A stretch of DNA of 64,000 bases from Hypericibacter adhaerens (GTDB lineage Bacteria; Pseudomonadota; Alphaproteobacteria; Dongiales; Dongiaceae): contig NZ_CP042582.1 in the NCBI RefSeq assembly GCF_008728835.1, forward strand, positions 3,189,001 to 3,253,000, in the 5' to 3' direction. A model generated the notes under the pieces. It searched no databases and had not been told where the DNA came from. It saw only the letters and a list, made by a program, of their open reading frames with translations. Positions 25,000-34,384 of the stretch are shown here, one piece after another (the first letter of the stretch is position 1; each line of letters starts with the position of its first letter). The position numbers were made by a program, and so were the translations under genes.

Positions 25000-26316
25000 T
25001 CAATAGACCGAGGCGTATTTCGCGCACTGGCCGGCCGCGTCGAGATGCTCGAGCTTGGCCATTTCCGTCCGCTTCAGCGCGAAGAAGGATTTCTGCAGCG
25101 GCTCGGGCAGCCAGCCCTTCGCGACCGCGTCCTTCTCCAGCTCGCCCAGTGCCGCCGGGAGGGAGTCGGGCAGCCGCCGGACCCCGAGCTTCTTGAGCTG
25201 TGCCGCCGACAGGTCCGCCGGATCGCCTTCGACCAGCGGCGGTACGGGTAGCTTGGCGCGCATGCCCTCGAGCCCGGCGCGGACCAGCGCGCCCAGCTGC
25301 ATGTAGGGGCTCGCGGTGGCGTCGCCGGCACGGAACTCGAGATGGGTCTGGCGGGCGATCTCGCGGCCCGGCGCATCGTCGACCGGCGCGATCCGGATCC
25401 CGGCCTCGCGATTGCGATAGCCGAAGCAGTTGAAGCCCGAGCTCCAGCGATGCGGCGTGAGCCGGAGATAGGAGATCAGGCTGGGCGCCGCGAGCGCGCA
25501 GAGCGCCGGCATATGCTTGAGCACGCCGGCCACGAAGCTCCCCGCCCGCTCGCTGATGCCGCCCGGCCCCGCCGGATCGTGCGTCGCGGCCCGGCCGTCG
25601 ATCGTTTCCAGGCTGAAATGGAGATGCACGCCGCTGCCGACCGAGGCCGGATCGATGATCGGCGCGAAGCTGGCCCGGCCGCCGAACTGGCGCGCCACGT
25701 CGCGCGTGATCTCGCGCAGGATGACCGCGCGGTCGGCGGCCAGAAGGCCGCGCGCCGGCTTCATCGTCAGCTCGAACTGCTGCGGCCCGTATTCACGCAA
25801 GACCGTCTCGGGCTCGACCCCGGCCGCGGTCAGCGCCTCGGTGAGCGCCCCCAGGAAATTCTGCACGCCGCGGAAATCGACGAGCGTGAAGGCGCTGTTG
25901 ATGGCCAGATCGATGCCGAGCAGGAAGAATTCCTGCTCGAAGGAGGCCTTGAGCGTGAGGCCGGTCTCGCGCTCGAGGTCGGCCAGCGCCTGCCGGGCGA
26001 AGTTCCGCGGACATCCGCCCCAGGGCCGCCCGTCGGTCTCGACGATGTCGCAGAGGAAGGCGAGCAGCCCATGCTCCTCGCCGAAGCCGGTCAGCCTGAA
26101 GCCGCTGCTCTCCGTCTCGGGCTGGAGGCGCAGATCGCCCAAAGGCCCGAACGGGTTCTCGCCGATGTCGCCGAACGGCGTCAGGGCGTGATTGGCCGGG
26201 ACCCAGCCCACGCCCGCCTCCATGCGATGGCCCAGGTCGCGCGCCGGAAAGGCCCGGCCACGGCTCATGCCGGTGAGATCGTTGGTCAAGAAGATCGCCA
26301 AGTCCCGGCTGCTCAT
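25000..26316 (-). CDS. Glutamine-synthetase-like ligase
   Basis: 438 residues, short N-domain then the GS catalytic domain: SFEQEFFLLG (Glu-x-Glu metal site), SVGSGVHLHFSL (metal His), LTPHRWSSGFNCFGYRNREA and HLEFRAGDATASPYMQLGA. It diverges from GlnA; homologues act as gamma-glutamyl-amide ligases on amines or as specialised GS. No adenylylation tyrosine motif is evident. ATG 26316 follows GGGAAGGG; an upstream extension has no similarity. Next gene is the tartrate-type dehydrogenase. Confidence 0.85.
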   Translation of the reverse strand: MSSRDLAIFLTNDLTGMSRGRAFPARDLGHRMEAGVGWVPANHALTPFGDIGENPFGPLGDLRLQPETESSGFRLTGFGEEHGLLAFLCDIVETDGRPWGGCPRNFARQALADLERETGLTLKASFEQEFFLLGIDLAINSAFTLVDFRGVQNFLGALTEALTAAGVEPETVLREYGPQQFELTMKPARGLLAADRAVILREITRDVARQFGGRASFAPIIDPASVGSGVHLHFSLETIDGRAATHDPAGPGGISERAGSFVAGVLKHMPALCALAAPSLISYLRLTPHRWSSGFNCFGYRNREAGIRIAPVDDAPGREIARQTHLEFRAGDATASPYMQLGALVRAGLEGMRAKLPVPPLVEGDPADLSAAQLKKLGVRRLPDSLPAALGELEKDAVAKGWLPEPLQKSFFALKRTEMAKLEHLDAAGQCAKYASVY

Positions 26317-26502
26317 CGATGGTCCCTTCCCTGCCCGGTTGACGCGCCCGAGCATAGACCGGCCCCGGTGGCCCTGCCCATGGCGGCGGTGTTGCCTGAC
26401 CGGCCCGTCAAGGGGGTCTCCCGGTCCGCCGGAACCTTGCCTATAATCGCGCGCCGATTGGAGACGCCAACGCTCAGCCCGAGGACCTCAAGGACCCGAC
26501 CG

Positions 26503-27213
26503 ATGACCTATGTGATCCGCCCCGACAGCCCCGAAGCCATGGGCCCGCGCTATCGCGAGCGCGCCATCGTGCCGGCGAAGACGGCGCTTCTCAGCGTCGA
26601 CATGCAGAACGCCGACTGCGCGCTCAAGGTGCGCCGCCGCCCGCTCGGGTCCGGCCCGGAGAACGACAAATACCGTTACTTCTACGACCGGCTCGAGAAG
26701 CTGGTGATCCCCAACCAGCAGCGGCTCCAGGCCGCGACGCGCAAGCTCGGCATCGAGAACATCTATATCGTCATCGAGAGCCTGACCAAGGACGGGCGCG
26801 ACCGCGGCATCGACCACAAGGCCTCCCAGATGCACTATCCGAAGGGCTCCTGGGACGCGGCCGTCATCGACGAGGTGGCCCCCGAGGAGGATGACATCAT
26901 CATCCGCAAGACCGCCTCGGGACCGTTCGGCACCACCAATCTCGACTATCTGCTGCGCAATATGGGCTTCGACCAGATCATCGTGTTCGGCGTGCTCAGC
27001 GATCAATGCGTGGAGAACACGGTGCGCGTCGGCGGCGACCTCGGCTATCTGGTGACGCTGGTCACGGACTGCTGCGCCACCTACAGCCAGGAGCGGCAGG
27101 ATTTCTCCGAGCGGGCGATCAAGGGCTATTGCCGCCAGCGCACCACGGACCAGCTCATCGCCGAGCTCGCCGAAGTCGCCAAGAAGAGCGCCGGATCGCT
27201 GACGGCGGCATAA
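26503..27213 (+). CDS. Isochorismatase-family cysteine hydrolase
   Basis: 236 residues. The triad of the family is visible: Asp33 in LLSVDMQNAD, Lys in IIIRKTASG, and the nucleophile cysteine in GVLSDQCVENTV, preceded by the typical cis-peptide loop. Such enzymes hydrolyse amides (nicotinamide, ureidoacrylate, biuret) or vinyl ethers. Start ATG 26503 is within a much longer open frame whose upstream part overlaps the GS-like gene in antisense and is not coding. Divergent from the GS-like gene. Confidence 0.88.
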   Translation: MTYVIRPDSPEAMGPRYRERAIVPAKTALLSVDMQNADCALKVRRRPLGSGPENDKYRYFYDRLEKLVIPNQQRLQAATRKLGIENIYIVIESLTKDGRDRGIDHKASQMHYPKGSWDAAVIDEVAPEEDDIIIRKTASGPFGTTNLDYLLRNMGFDQIIVFGVLSDQCVENTVRVGGDLGYLVTLVTDCCATYSQERQDFSERAIKGYCRQRTTDQLIAELAEVAKKSAGSLTAA

Positions 27214-27248
27214 GCGCGCCACTCAAAGGGGGTGTGCGCTTGCTTCTT

Positions 27249-27330
27249 CGTCATCCCCGCGAAAGCGGGAATCCATCCTGATCCAAGTCACCCGGCTTAG
27301 TGCTGGATCCCCGCTTTCGCGGAGATGACG
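27249..27330. repeat. Inverted intergenic repeat (GTCATCCCCGCGAAAGCGGG type)
   Basis: Two copies in opposite orientation of a roughly 27-base unit, 27249-27275 and 27304-27330, each with an internal CCCGCGAAAGCGGG palindrome and ending in ATCCA. I recognise this as a very common dispersed intergenic element in proteobacterial genomes. It lies between two convergent genes and could fold into one long hairpin that ends transcription from both sides. Confidence 0.75.
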
Positions 27331-27353
27331 ACGGGGTTGTGGTCCCGGTGGGC

Positions 27354-27794
27354 TTAAGACCAGACCACCTCGACGATCACCGTCTTCGGGACGCCGCTCT
27401 TGTCGAACTCGCTGATCTCGGCGTGGAGCCTGTAGCCCTTGGGCGCGAGCTCCTTCTGGAAGAACTCATACCCGCGCGCCGCCCAGCCCTGGAGCGACTT
27501 CGGCCATTCCGGATCGGCGTTGTTGACGGCGCGGCCGCCATCGGCGAGGTAGGTCGCGGAAAACTCCATGGCCTTCACGCGCGTCAGGTTGGATTCGGCC
27601 GCCCGCTTCAAGGCGCGGTTGACGCGTTCCCGCACATCGTCGCGCAGCCCCTGCGCCATGAAGCCTTCGCGCCGTTCGCGTTCCTCGTCTTCCTTCTTGT
27701 GCAGCCGCGACAATTCCTCTTCGGCGCGGGCCGCGTCCGCCTGGGCCGTCATCTTCTTCAGGTCTGACGGACTGGGGATGTCTTGATCGCTCAT
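27354..27794 (-). CDS. Small charged coiled-coil protein, unknown function
   Basis: 146 residues, cytoplasmic. The N-terminal half is highly charged and predicted coiled coil (ARAEEELSRLHKKEDEERER); the C-terminal half is more globular (GYEFFQKELAPKGYRLHAEI). ATG 27794 is chosen because TGGAGGGACC lies just upstream; five extra residues upstream are possible. I do not recognise a named family. Monocistronic, 63 bases after the arcC gene end on the same strand, so cotranscription is unlikely to be required. Confidence 0.7.
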   Translation of the reverse strand: MSDQDIPSPSDLKKMTAQADAARAEEELSRLHKKEDEERERREGFMAQGLRDDVRERVNRALKRAAESNLTRVKAMEFSATYLADGGRAVNNADPEWPKSLQGWAARGYEFFQKELAPKGYRLHAEISEFDKSGVPKTVIVEVVWS

Positions 27795-27857
27795 GAACGG
27801 TCCCTCCATAAGATCGCTTGTGGCCTATCCGATGCGACGGCGTCATCCGCATCCGCT

Positions 27858-28796
27858 CTAGGGATGAAAGGACAGGCCACCGAAGCCTTTCGAGATCAGA
27901 GTACCCTTTTCCCCCTTCACGATGGAAGGAATGTCGGCAAGCGCGCCAATCGCCGCGGTTTTTCCGGTAGCCACGGCGAACCGACAGGCCGCATCGACCT
28001 TCGGCCCCATCGATCCGGCGGGGAAGCTGTATTGACCGATCGCCGTCGGGGTCGACCGGTGGATGACCTTCGCGGTCGGCTTGCCGAAATCGACGAAGAC
28101 GCCCGCCGCATCGGTCGCCATGATGAAGAGATCGGCTTCGAGCTCGCGCGCCAGAAGCTCCGAGCAGAGATCCTTGTCTATCACCGCCTCGACGCCCGTG
28201 AGCTTTCGGTCCTTGCCCTTCTCATACATGGTCGGGATGCCGCCGCCGCCGGCGCAGATCACGACCGTGTTGCGCTCGAGCAGCCACTTGATCGGCCTGA
28301 TCTCGAAGATCCGCTTGGGCAGCGGCGATGGCACCACGCGGCGCCATTTGGGGCCATCCGGCTTGACCACCCAGTTCCTTTCCCTGGCGAGATGGTCGGC
28401 CTCGGCCTTCTCGTACACCGGTCCCACGAACTTGGTGGGATTCTTGAAGCCCGGGTCGTCCGGATCGACCTCGACCATGGTGAGGATGGTGGCAAAAGGC
28501 ACCTCGAACGGCAGCAGGTTGCCCAGCTCCTGCTCGATCATGTAGCCGATCATGCCTTCCGTTTCGGCCCCCAGCACGTCGAGCGGGTAGGCCTCGTCCG
28601 GCTTGTAGGCGGCTCCCTGCAAAGCAAGGAGCCCGACCTGCGGCCCGTTGCCGTGGCTGATGACCAGTTGATGATCCTTGGCCACCGGCGCCATGGCTTC
28701 GGCGGCGATCCGCACATTGCGCCGCTGCGCCTCCGCCGTCATCGGCTCGCCGCGTTTCAGAAGCGCATTGCCGCCCAGCGCGATGACGACGCGCAT
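27858..28796 (-). CDS. arcC: Carbamate kinase
   Basis: 312 residues, the normal length. [16 protein letters not shown] and [14 protein letters not shown] form the substrate and nucleotide sites; [10 protein letters not shown] and [12 protein letters not shown] are conserved. It converts carbamoyl phosphate plus ADP to ATP, CO2 and ammonia: the energy-yielding last step of the arginine deiminase pathway. The gene begins 3 bases after arcB; last gene of arcDABC. Confidence 0.96.
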   Translation of the reverse strand: MRVVIALGGNALLKRGEPMTAEAQRRNVRIAAEAMAPVAKDHQLVISHGNGPQVGLLALQGAAYKPDEAYPLDVLGAETEGMIGYMIEQELGNLLPFEVPFATILTMVEVDPDDPGFKNPTKFVGPVYEKAEADHLARERNWVVKPDGPKWRRVVPSPLPKRIFEIRPIKWLLERNTVVICAGGGGIPTMYEKGKDRKLTGVEAVIDKDLCSELLARELEADLFIMATDAAGVFVDFGKPTAKVIHRSTPTAIGQYSFPAGSMGPKVDAACRFAVATGKTAAIGALADIPSIVKGEKGTLISKGFGGLSFHP

Positions 28797-28799
28797 GGC

Positions 28800-29804
28800 T
28801 CAATCTCCCAGGGTTGCGACCAGGATGGCCTTGATCGTGTGAAGACGGTTCTCCGCCTGCTCGAAGGCGATGTTGGCCTCGGACTCGAACACGCCGTTGG
28901 TCACTTCCAGCCCGTCCTTGATGCCGTAGGTCTCGGCGATCTCCTTGCCGACCTTGGTCTCGGTGTCGTGGAAGGCCGGCAGGCAGTGCATGAACTTGAC
29001 CTGGGGATTGCCCGAAGCCTTCATCAGTTTCTCGTTCACCTGGAACGGCATCAGCAGGTTGATGCGCTCCTTCCAGACCTCCTTGGGCTCGCCCATCGAG
29101 ACCCAGACGTCGGTATGGATGAAATCGACGCCTTTGACGGCCGCCACGGGGTCGTCGGTGATGGTGAGGCGCGCGCCGGACTTGGCCGCCAGGTCCTCGG
29201 AGATCTTCCGGTACTCGTCGGAGGGCCAGAGCTTCTTCGGGCCGGCGATACGCACATCCATGCCCACCAGCGCGCCGACGATCATGAGCGAATGGCCCAT
29301 GTTCGACCGGGTATCGCCGACATAGGCATATTTGATGTCGTGCAGCGGTTTGTCGCTATGCTCGCGCATGGTCATGACATCCGCCAGCATCTGGGTCGGA
29401 TGATACTCGTCGGTCAGGCCGTTATAGACCGGCACGCCGGCATATTTGGCGAGCTCCTCGACGCCATGCTGCGATGCGCCGCGATATTCGAGCGCATCGA
29501 ACATGCGGCCCAGCACCCGCGCGGTGTCCTTGAAGGATTCCTTGTGGCCGATCTGCGAGCCGGCCGGGTCGAGATAGGTCACATGGGCGCCCTGGTCGTG
29601 ACAGGCCACCTCGAAGGCGCAGCGCGTCCGGGTCGAGGTCTTCTCGAAGATCAGGCAAATCTCCTTGCCTTCGAGATGCTTCTGCTCGGTGCGGGCATAT
29701 TTGGCGCGCTTGAGGTCGCGGGCCAGATCGAGCATGTAGCGGAACTCGCGCGGCGTGTAGTCCTGGACCGTCAGCAGCGAACGGTTGCGGAGATTGAAGG
29801 ACAT
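28800..29804 (-). CDS. arcB: Ornithine carbamoyltransferase, catabolic
   Basis: 334 residues. Carbamoyl-phosphate motif [11 protein letters not shown] and ornithine-site motif HCLPAFHD are intact; [10 protein letters not shown] and [10 protein letters not shown] fit the family. In this operon it works in the catabolic direction, phosphorolysing citrulline to ornithine and carbamoyl phosphate. Between arcA (36 bases upstream) and arcC (3 bases downstream). Confidence 0.96.
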   Translation of the reverse strand: MSFNLRNRSLLTVQDYTPREFRYMLDLARDLKRAKYARTEQKHLEGKEICLIFEKTSTRTRCAFEVACHDQGAHVTYLDPAGSQIGHKESFKDTARVLGRMFDALEYRGASQHGVEELAKYAGVPVYNGLTDEYHPTQMLADVMTMREHSDKPLHDIKYAYVGDTRSNMGHSLMIVGALVGMDVRIAGPKKLWPSDEYRKISEDLAAKSGARLTITDDPVAAVKGVDFIHTDVWVSMGEPKEVWKERINLLMPFQVNEKLMKASGNPQVKFMHCLPAFHDTETKVGKEIAETYGIKDGLEVTNGVFESEANIAFEQAENRLHTIKAILVATLGD

Positions 29805-29840
29805 CGGGGTCGCTCCCTGGATTGTCTGGTGTCGGTTCCG

Positions 29841-31076
29841 TCAGTAGGCCGGGTCGCGCGAAATCGGGCAGGTCATGCAATGACCGCCGCCGCGGCCGCG
29901 ACCCAGCTCGGAGCCGCGGATGGTGATGACCTCGATGCCCGCCTTGCGCAGCAGCGTGTTGGTGTAGATGTTGCGGTCATAAGCGACGACCACACCCGGC
30001 TCCAGCGCCACGACGTTGTTGCCGTCGTCCCACTGCTCGCGCTCCGCCTCGTAGCCGTCGCCGCCGGTCTCCACGACCCTGAGCTTGTTGAGGCCCAGCG
30101 CGTCACGCACCACGTCGAGCAGCGGCTTTTCGTCCTTGCGGAACTCGAACTCGCCATCCTTGCCCGTCGGATAGGCGCTGAAGCACTTGATCTGGTCGAC
30201 CACGTCACGGAACACCGTGACCAGATCCCGGTCGCAGAAGGTAAAGACGGTATCGAGATGCATGGCGGCCCGGCTCTTGGGCATGACGCAGCCGATCACC
30301 CGGCTTGCCGCCTTGTGCTTGAACAGGCTCTGGCAGACCTGGGCCACCGCCTGGCGCGTCGTGCGCTCGCCCATGCCGATAAGCACGATGCCCTTGCCGA
30401 TCGGCATGACATCGCCACCCTCCATCGAGGCGCCGGTGAAATCCTCATCGGAATCGCCCCACCAGATATGGAAGTCCGCGCCCTTGAAGCGGGGATGGAA
30501 CTTGTAGACCGCCCGCTGCAGCAGCGTCTCCGGCTTGCGGGCCGGCCAGAACATCGGGTTGACGGTCACGCCGTTATAGATCCAGCAGGAGGAATCCCGC
30601 TGGAATATCGTGTTGGGAATCGGCGGGATGATGAAATCCATGCCGCCCTGGGTCTCGAGGAGAGCGCTTTTGCCCTCGATCTCGGGCAGCTCCTTGATGG
30701 CGATCCCGCCGATCAGATACTCGGCGAGCTGCTTCGATTCCATCGTGTTGAGCCAGGGCCGGAGCGCGCGCCCGGTGTGGATGCCGACGAGGTTGGCCGA
30801 GAGCCGTCGATCCAGGATGAAGTTCCGGCCGTCATTGGTATCGAGGGTTTCGGCCAGCAAGTCGTGAAGCTCAAGGACCTCGGTGCCCCGCTCCTTCATC
30901 TTGAGCACGAAATCGTAATGGTCCTTCTGCGCCTCGTGGACCCAGATCACATCGTCGTAGAGCAGCTCGTGGCAGTTCGCCGGGGTCAGGCGCTGGTGCG
31001 CGAGCCCGGGCCGGCAGACCATCACGGTCCGCAGCTTGCCGACTTCGGAATGGACACCCAGTTCGCTCATTTGCAT
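29841..31076 (-). CDS. arcA: Arginine deiminase
   Basis: 411 residues. The catalytic cysteine is Cys400 in [29 protein letters not shown] and [10 protein letters not shown] carry the guanidine-binding acids. It hydrolyses arginine to citrulline and ammonia. All catalytic motifs are present, so the pathway should be active. 57 bases separate it from arcD upstream. Confidence 0.97.
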   Translation of the reverse strand: MQMSELGVHSEVGKLRTVMVCRPGLAHQRLTPANCHELLYDDVIWVHEAQKDHYDFVLKMKERGTEVLELHDLLAETLDTNDGRNFILDRRLSANLVGIHTGRALRPWLNTMESKQLAEYLIGGIAIKELPEIEGKSALLETQGGMDFIIPPIPNTIFQRDSSCWIYNGVTVNPMFWPARKPETLLQRAVYKFHPRFKGADFHIWWGDSDEDFTGASMEGGDVMPIGKGIVLIGMGERTTRQAVAQVCQSLFKHKAASRVIGCVMPKSRAAMHLDTVFTFCDRDLVTVFRDVVDQIKCFSAYPTGKDGEFEFRKDEKPLLDVVRDALGLNKLRVVETGGDGYEAEREQWDDGNNVVALEPGVVVAYDRNIYTNTLLRKAGIEVITIRGSELGRGRGGGHCMTCPISRDPAY

Positions 31077-31133
31077 CCTCCGATTAAACGTCCGTAGAAG
31101 TCTGGATCGACGGCACGTCAGTTCGTCAGGCTC

Positions 31134-32609
31134 TCAGAGGGGGCTGATTTCGCCCGTCCACATCAGCCAAGCCGCCAGCAGCGCCAGTGCCACCAGCGCG
31201 ATGGCGATGATCGTCTCGACGCCGCTGAAGATCCGTCCACCTTGCTCGCGCCGGGCCTTCGCATAGACCAGGATCCCGGGGGCGAACAGAACGGCGCACA
31301 TCAGCAGATATTGCAGGCCGGCCGCATAGACGAGCCAGACGCCGTAGATCGTGGCGACGGCGCCGACGATGATCTGGGCGCCGCGCCCCTTCTCGCCCGG
31401 CTTGTAGCCTTCGCCGGTAAGCGCGAGCTTCAGCGCGTAGGCGCCCGAGAAGACGTAGGGCGGCAGGATCGCGACCGAGGCGATGAAGTAGAAGAACTGA
31501 TAGGCGCTCTCCGAGAAATAGCTGAGGATCAGGAACAGCTGGATCAGGCCGTTCGTGACCCAGAGCGAGTTGATCGGCGAGCCGTTGCTGTTCTCGGCGG
31601 CGAACCATTTCGGGAAGGTGCCGTCGCGCCCGCAGACGAAAGGGATCTCCGCGCAGAGCAGGGTCCAGGCGAGATAGGCGCCGCCGACGGAGACGATCAG
31701 CCCGAGATTGATCAGCGCCGAGCCCCAGGCCCCGACCAGCGGCTCGAACACGCCCGCCATGGACGGCACCTTGAGCCCGGCCAGCTCCGGCTGGCTCAGG
31801 ATGCCGGTCGAGAGCAGCGAGACCAGCGCATAGATGCCGAGGCAGCCGACGAAGCCCAGCACGGTGGCGCGCCCGACATCCGACCGCCTGGCCGCGCGGG
31901 AGGAATAGACGCTGGCGCCCTCGATGCCGATGAAGACCCAGACCGTGACGAGCATCGTGCTCTTGACCTGGTCCATGATCGAGCCCAGGCCGCCCTGCCC
32001 GGCGGCATCCGGCTGGCCCCAGAAATTGAAGGTGAACTTGTTCCAATGGAACGCGATGATCGCGACCAGCAGGAACAGGAAGATCGGCACCAGCTTCGAG
32101 ATCGTGGTGATGACGTTGATGAAGGCCGCCTGCCGGATGCCCTTCAGCACCAGGAAGTGAATCGCCCAGACGCCGACCGAGGCGGCGATGATCGAGGGCA
32201 GATTGTTGCCGCTGCCGAAGAGCGGGATGAAATAGGACAGGGCCGAGAAGATCGCGACGGCATAGGCGACGTTGCCCAGGAACGCGCTGATCCAGTAGCC
32301 CCAGGCGCTGTTGAAGCCGATGAACGGCCCGAAGCCGGCCTTGGCATAGGCGTAAGGGCCGGCATTGAGATCGGGCTTGCGGACGGCCAGATCCTGGTAG
32401 ACGAAGGCCAGCATCAGCATGCCGATGCCGGTGACGAGCCAGCCGATGATGATCGCGCCCGGCGAGGCTCCCTTCGACATGTCGGAGGGAAGATTGAAGA
32501 CGCCGCCGCCGATCATTGATCCGACGACCAATGCGATCAGCGGCGCCAGTGTGAGCTTGTGATCGGCCGGCTTCGCCGGTGCATCGACGGTCTGAACCGT
32601 GGTAGCCAT
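31134..32609 (-). CDS. arcD: Arginine/ornithine antiporter (APA family)
   Basis: 491 residues, about twelve to thirteen membrane helices of the basic amino acid/polyamine antiporter family: LVVGSMIGGGVFNLPSDMS, GPYAYAKAGFGPFIGFNSAW and FIGIEGASVYSSRAAR. It should exchange arginine for ornithine across the inner membrane to supply the pathway. ATG 32609 follows GAGGAGGGGG; the frame upstream is not similar to ArcD. First gene of the arc operon, just downstream of the FNR-like site. Confidence 0.92.
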   Translation of the reverse strand: MATTVQTVDAPAKPADHKLTLAPLIALVVGSMIGGGVFNLPSDMSKGASPGAIIIGWLVTGIGMLMLAFVYQDLAVRKPDLNAGPYAYAKAGFGPFIGFNSAWGYWISAFLGNVAYAVAIFSALSYFIPLFGSGNNLPSIIAASVGVWAIHFLVLKGIRQAAFINVITTISKLVPIFLFLLVAIIAFHWNKFTFNFWGQPDAAGQGGLGSIMDQVKSTMLVTVWVFIGIEGASVYSSRAARRSDVGRATVLGFVGCLGIYALVSLLSTGILSQPELAGLKVPSMAGVFEPLVGAWGSALINLGLIVSVGGAYLAWTLLCAEIPFVCGRDGTFPKWFAAENSNGSPINSLWVTNGLIQLFLILSYFSESAYQFFYFIASVAILPPYVFSGAYALKLALTGEGYKPGEKGRGAQIIVGAVATIYGVWLVYAAGLQYLLMCAVLFAPGILVYAKARREQGGRIFSGVETIIAIALVALALLAAWLMWTGEISPL

Positions 32610-32630
32610 GATCCCCCTCCTCTGCCTGTC

Positions 32631-32679
32631 GCGGCCCTTCATAGAGGCTCCGACAGAGTCCACTCATGACGTAGATCAA
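32631..32679 (-). promoter_or_regulatory. arcD promoter with FNR/FixK/ANR-type box
   Basis: On the minus strand 32679-32666 reads TTGATCTACGTCAT, one base off the FNR/ANR-type consensus TTGAT-N4-GTCAA (ATCAA in the FNR palindrome). About 22 bases further lies TATGAA (32643-32638), a fair -10, giving a start near 32631. The box centre would then be about -41.5, the standard class II activator position. ADI operons are commonly induced by low oxygen through ANR-type regulators. Confidence 0.65.
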
Positions 32680-32900
32680 TAGGCGAGAGAGGCAAGCCGA
32701 ACTGTTATCAAACTAAAACATTTCGGCGAAGGCGCAAGCGGAGCGCACCGCCGGCTAAACCTCACCTCACAAAGCGGTAACAAGCGGCAGCGTCAGAGAC
32801 AGGCCCGCTCGGCCGACCGATAGCTCCGACAGGTGATTTCACCTAGATACGAGGAAAAGGATGGGGAGCGTTCCGCAGTGCAGCATGGGGTATGCTGCGG

Positions 32901-34040
32901 TCAGAAGCCGATATAGAAGCCAACACCCGCCTCCCACGCCCGATAGCTGTTGTGGCCGGTATCGCCGCCGGCGTTCAAGCCGTTGTAGCCCAGCATCCCA
33001 TCCAGCGAGATACCGGGAGACAGATCGTAGCGGCCCGTGAACTGGACGATGTCGAGCTTGTCGGACGAACCGCCACTGCCGGCATATTCGTAGTTGCCAT
33101 GCGACCAGGCGAGACCCGCCGTCCAGGCGTCCCAGTTGTAGGTGGCACCGACGCCGGCAACGAAATAGTCAGCGCCGCTGGCGCTCTGCCAATTGACGCG
33201 GTAGAGGCCGCTGGTGCCGATCGTGAAGCCCCCGTAGGTGACATCCAGATGGCCGTCGAAGGTCCAGGTGTCCTCCACATTGCCGAAAGCCGGCGTGCCT
33301 TTCACCTCCCACTGCGCCCAGGCGCCGCCGATCCCGAAGGCGACGCCGACGCCGTTGAAATCGTGGTCCCAGTTCACGGCGCCGGCGACGTCGTTCTGAA
33401 TCTGTCCGGTGTTGTTGCTGAAGGTCGTGCCACCCGGACCCGACCAGTAGGAATAGCTGTCCTCGCCCCGCCGATCGGGGGCGAACGATACGGCGAAGCT
33501 GAATCCGTAGAAGGTCGGGCTGAAGTAGATGACCTTCGTCGCGTCGCCCGACATGCTCGCGAGCGTGCTGTTGGTCTGGAAGAAGCCGTTGGTGAACCCG
33601 CCGTGATCGTTGCCGAACTCGAAGAACGGCGTGTCGACGCCGAAGATGTTGGAGGCGGAGGGAATGATGTATTGCAGCTGCTCGGTGGCGTCGTCGTCGT
33701 CGCCGAAGCGAAGCTGACCCCAGCCACCTTTGAAGTAGGCCCAGACCTCGTCGATCTGATCCTCGGACTGCAGTCCCTCGAGCTGGATCGTGGCGCCGAC
33801 GGTGAGGCCGTTATCGAGCGTCGTCTCGCCCTGGAAATAGACTTCCACATCCTGCCGGAACACGACATCCCGGGTGTGCTGCCCCGCATCCCCGTTGCTG
33901 TCCGACTGGTCGAGGAGAAGGCCGGCCGCCGCTCCGTAGTAACCGCCTATCGTTAGCTGAACACCTTGCGCGGCATTCGCAGTGCTCGCGACCATGCTGG
34001 CCGTGACGATGGCGGTCGTGCCCAGCAGAATCCGTTTCAT
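32901..34040 (-). CDS. Outer-membrane porin (Gram-negative porin family)
   Basis: 379 residues. Signal peptide to about residue 24 (LLGTTAIVTASMVASTANAA), then beta-rich sequence with alternating hydrophobic strands, FRQDVEVYFQGETTLDNGL, GGWGQLRFGDDDDATEQLQ and a C-terminal aromatic residue (GVGFYIGF), the outer-membrane sorting mark. This is a general trimeric porin of the alphaproteobacterial type. ATG 34040 begins MKRILL; a slightly earlier ATG (34049) is possible. Separate from the arc operon despite the same direction. Confidence 0.9.
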   Translation of the reverse strand: MKRILLGTTAIVTASMVASTANAAQGVQLTIGGYYGAAAGLLLDQSDSNGDAGQHTRDVVFRQDVEVYFQGETTLDNGLTVGATIQLEGLQSEDQIDEVWAYFKGGWGQLRFGDDDDATEQLQYIIPSASNIFGVDTPFFEFGNDHGGFTNGFFQTNSTLASMSGDATKVIYFSPTFYGFSFAVSFAPDRRGEDSYSYWSGPGGTTFSNNTGQIQNDVAGAVNWDHDFNGVGVAFGIGGAWAQWEVKGTPAFGNVEDTWTFDGHLDVTYGGFTIGTSGLYRVNWQSASGADYFVAGVGATYNWDAWTAGLAWSHGNYEYAGSGGSSDKLDIVQFTGRYDLSPGISLDGMLGYNGLNAGGDTGHNSYRAWEAGVGFYIGF

Positions 34041-34202
34041 GTGCCCCATCCCCGGACCGCCCAGAGGCAGTCCAGATCCCTGTTCGGAGGACGGACTCAA
34101 TGTCCTCCTTCGCCAAGGAAGCGCCCCGTGCGACACCAGGCCGGTCCCTAGCCAATCGGCCAGATGCGCTTGTACCTTTCGATTGCACAGATAGCATGCA
34201 TC

Positions 34203-34231
34203 AATAAAATGCTCTTGATCCTTTCTGACAA
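34203..34231 (-). promoter_or_regulatory. Candidate porin promoter
   Basis: Minus strand: -35 TTGTCA (34231-34226) and -10 TTTATT (34208-34203) with a 17-base spacer. It is in the AT-rich part of the 344-base gap between the porin and the AraC-type gene, giving a leader of about 155 bases. The rest of the gap holds no gene that I can support. Confidence 0.4.
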
Positions 34232-34384
34232 ACAAGAATGCACGGTCAAAATAAGCGAGCGACTCCAAGCTCCCATGCCTCCGCGGCCAAGACCGCATCG
34301 ATTTAGAATGATTTCAATCCCATTGAAAATTACCCCCATGCCGGTGCGCGGCTTGCGCGCGCCGCTGACCAAGGGACAGTCAAT

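Noticed and set aside
27783-31097. Very long open frame (over 1,100 codons) on the plus strand opposite the arc genes
   Set aside because: It is antisense to four intact, well-recognised arc genes. Its composition (runs of Arg, His, Asp, Gly) is that of a GC-rich shadow frame.
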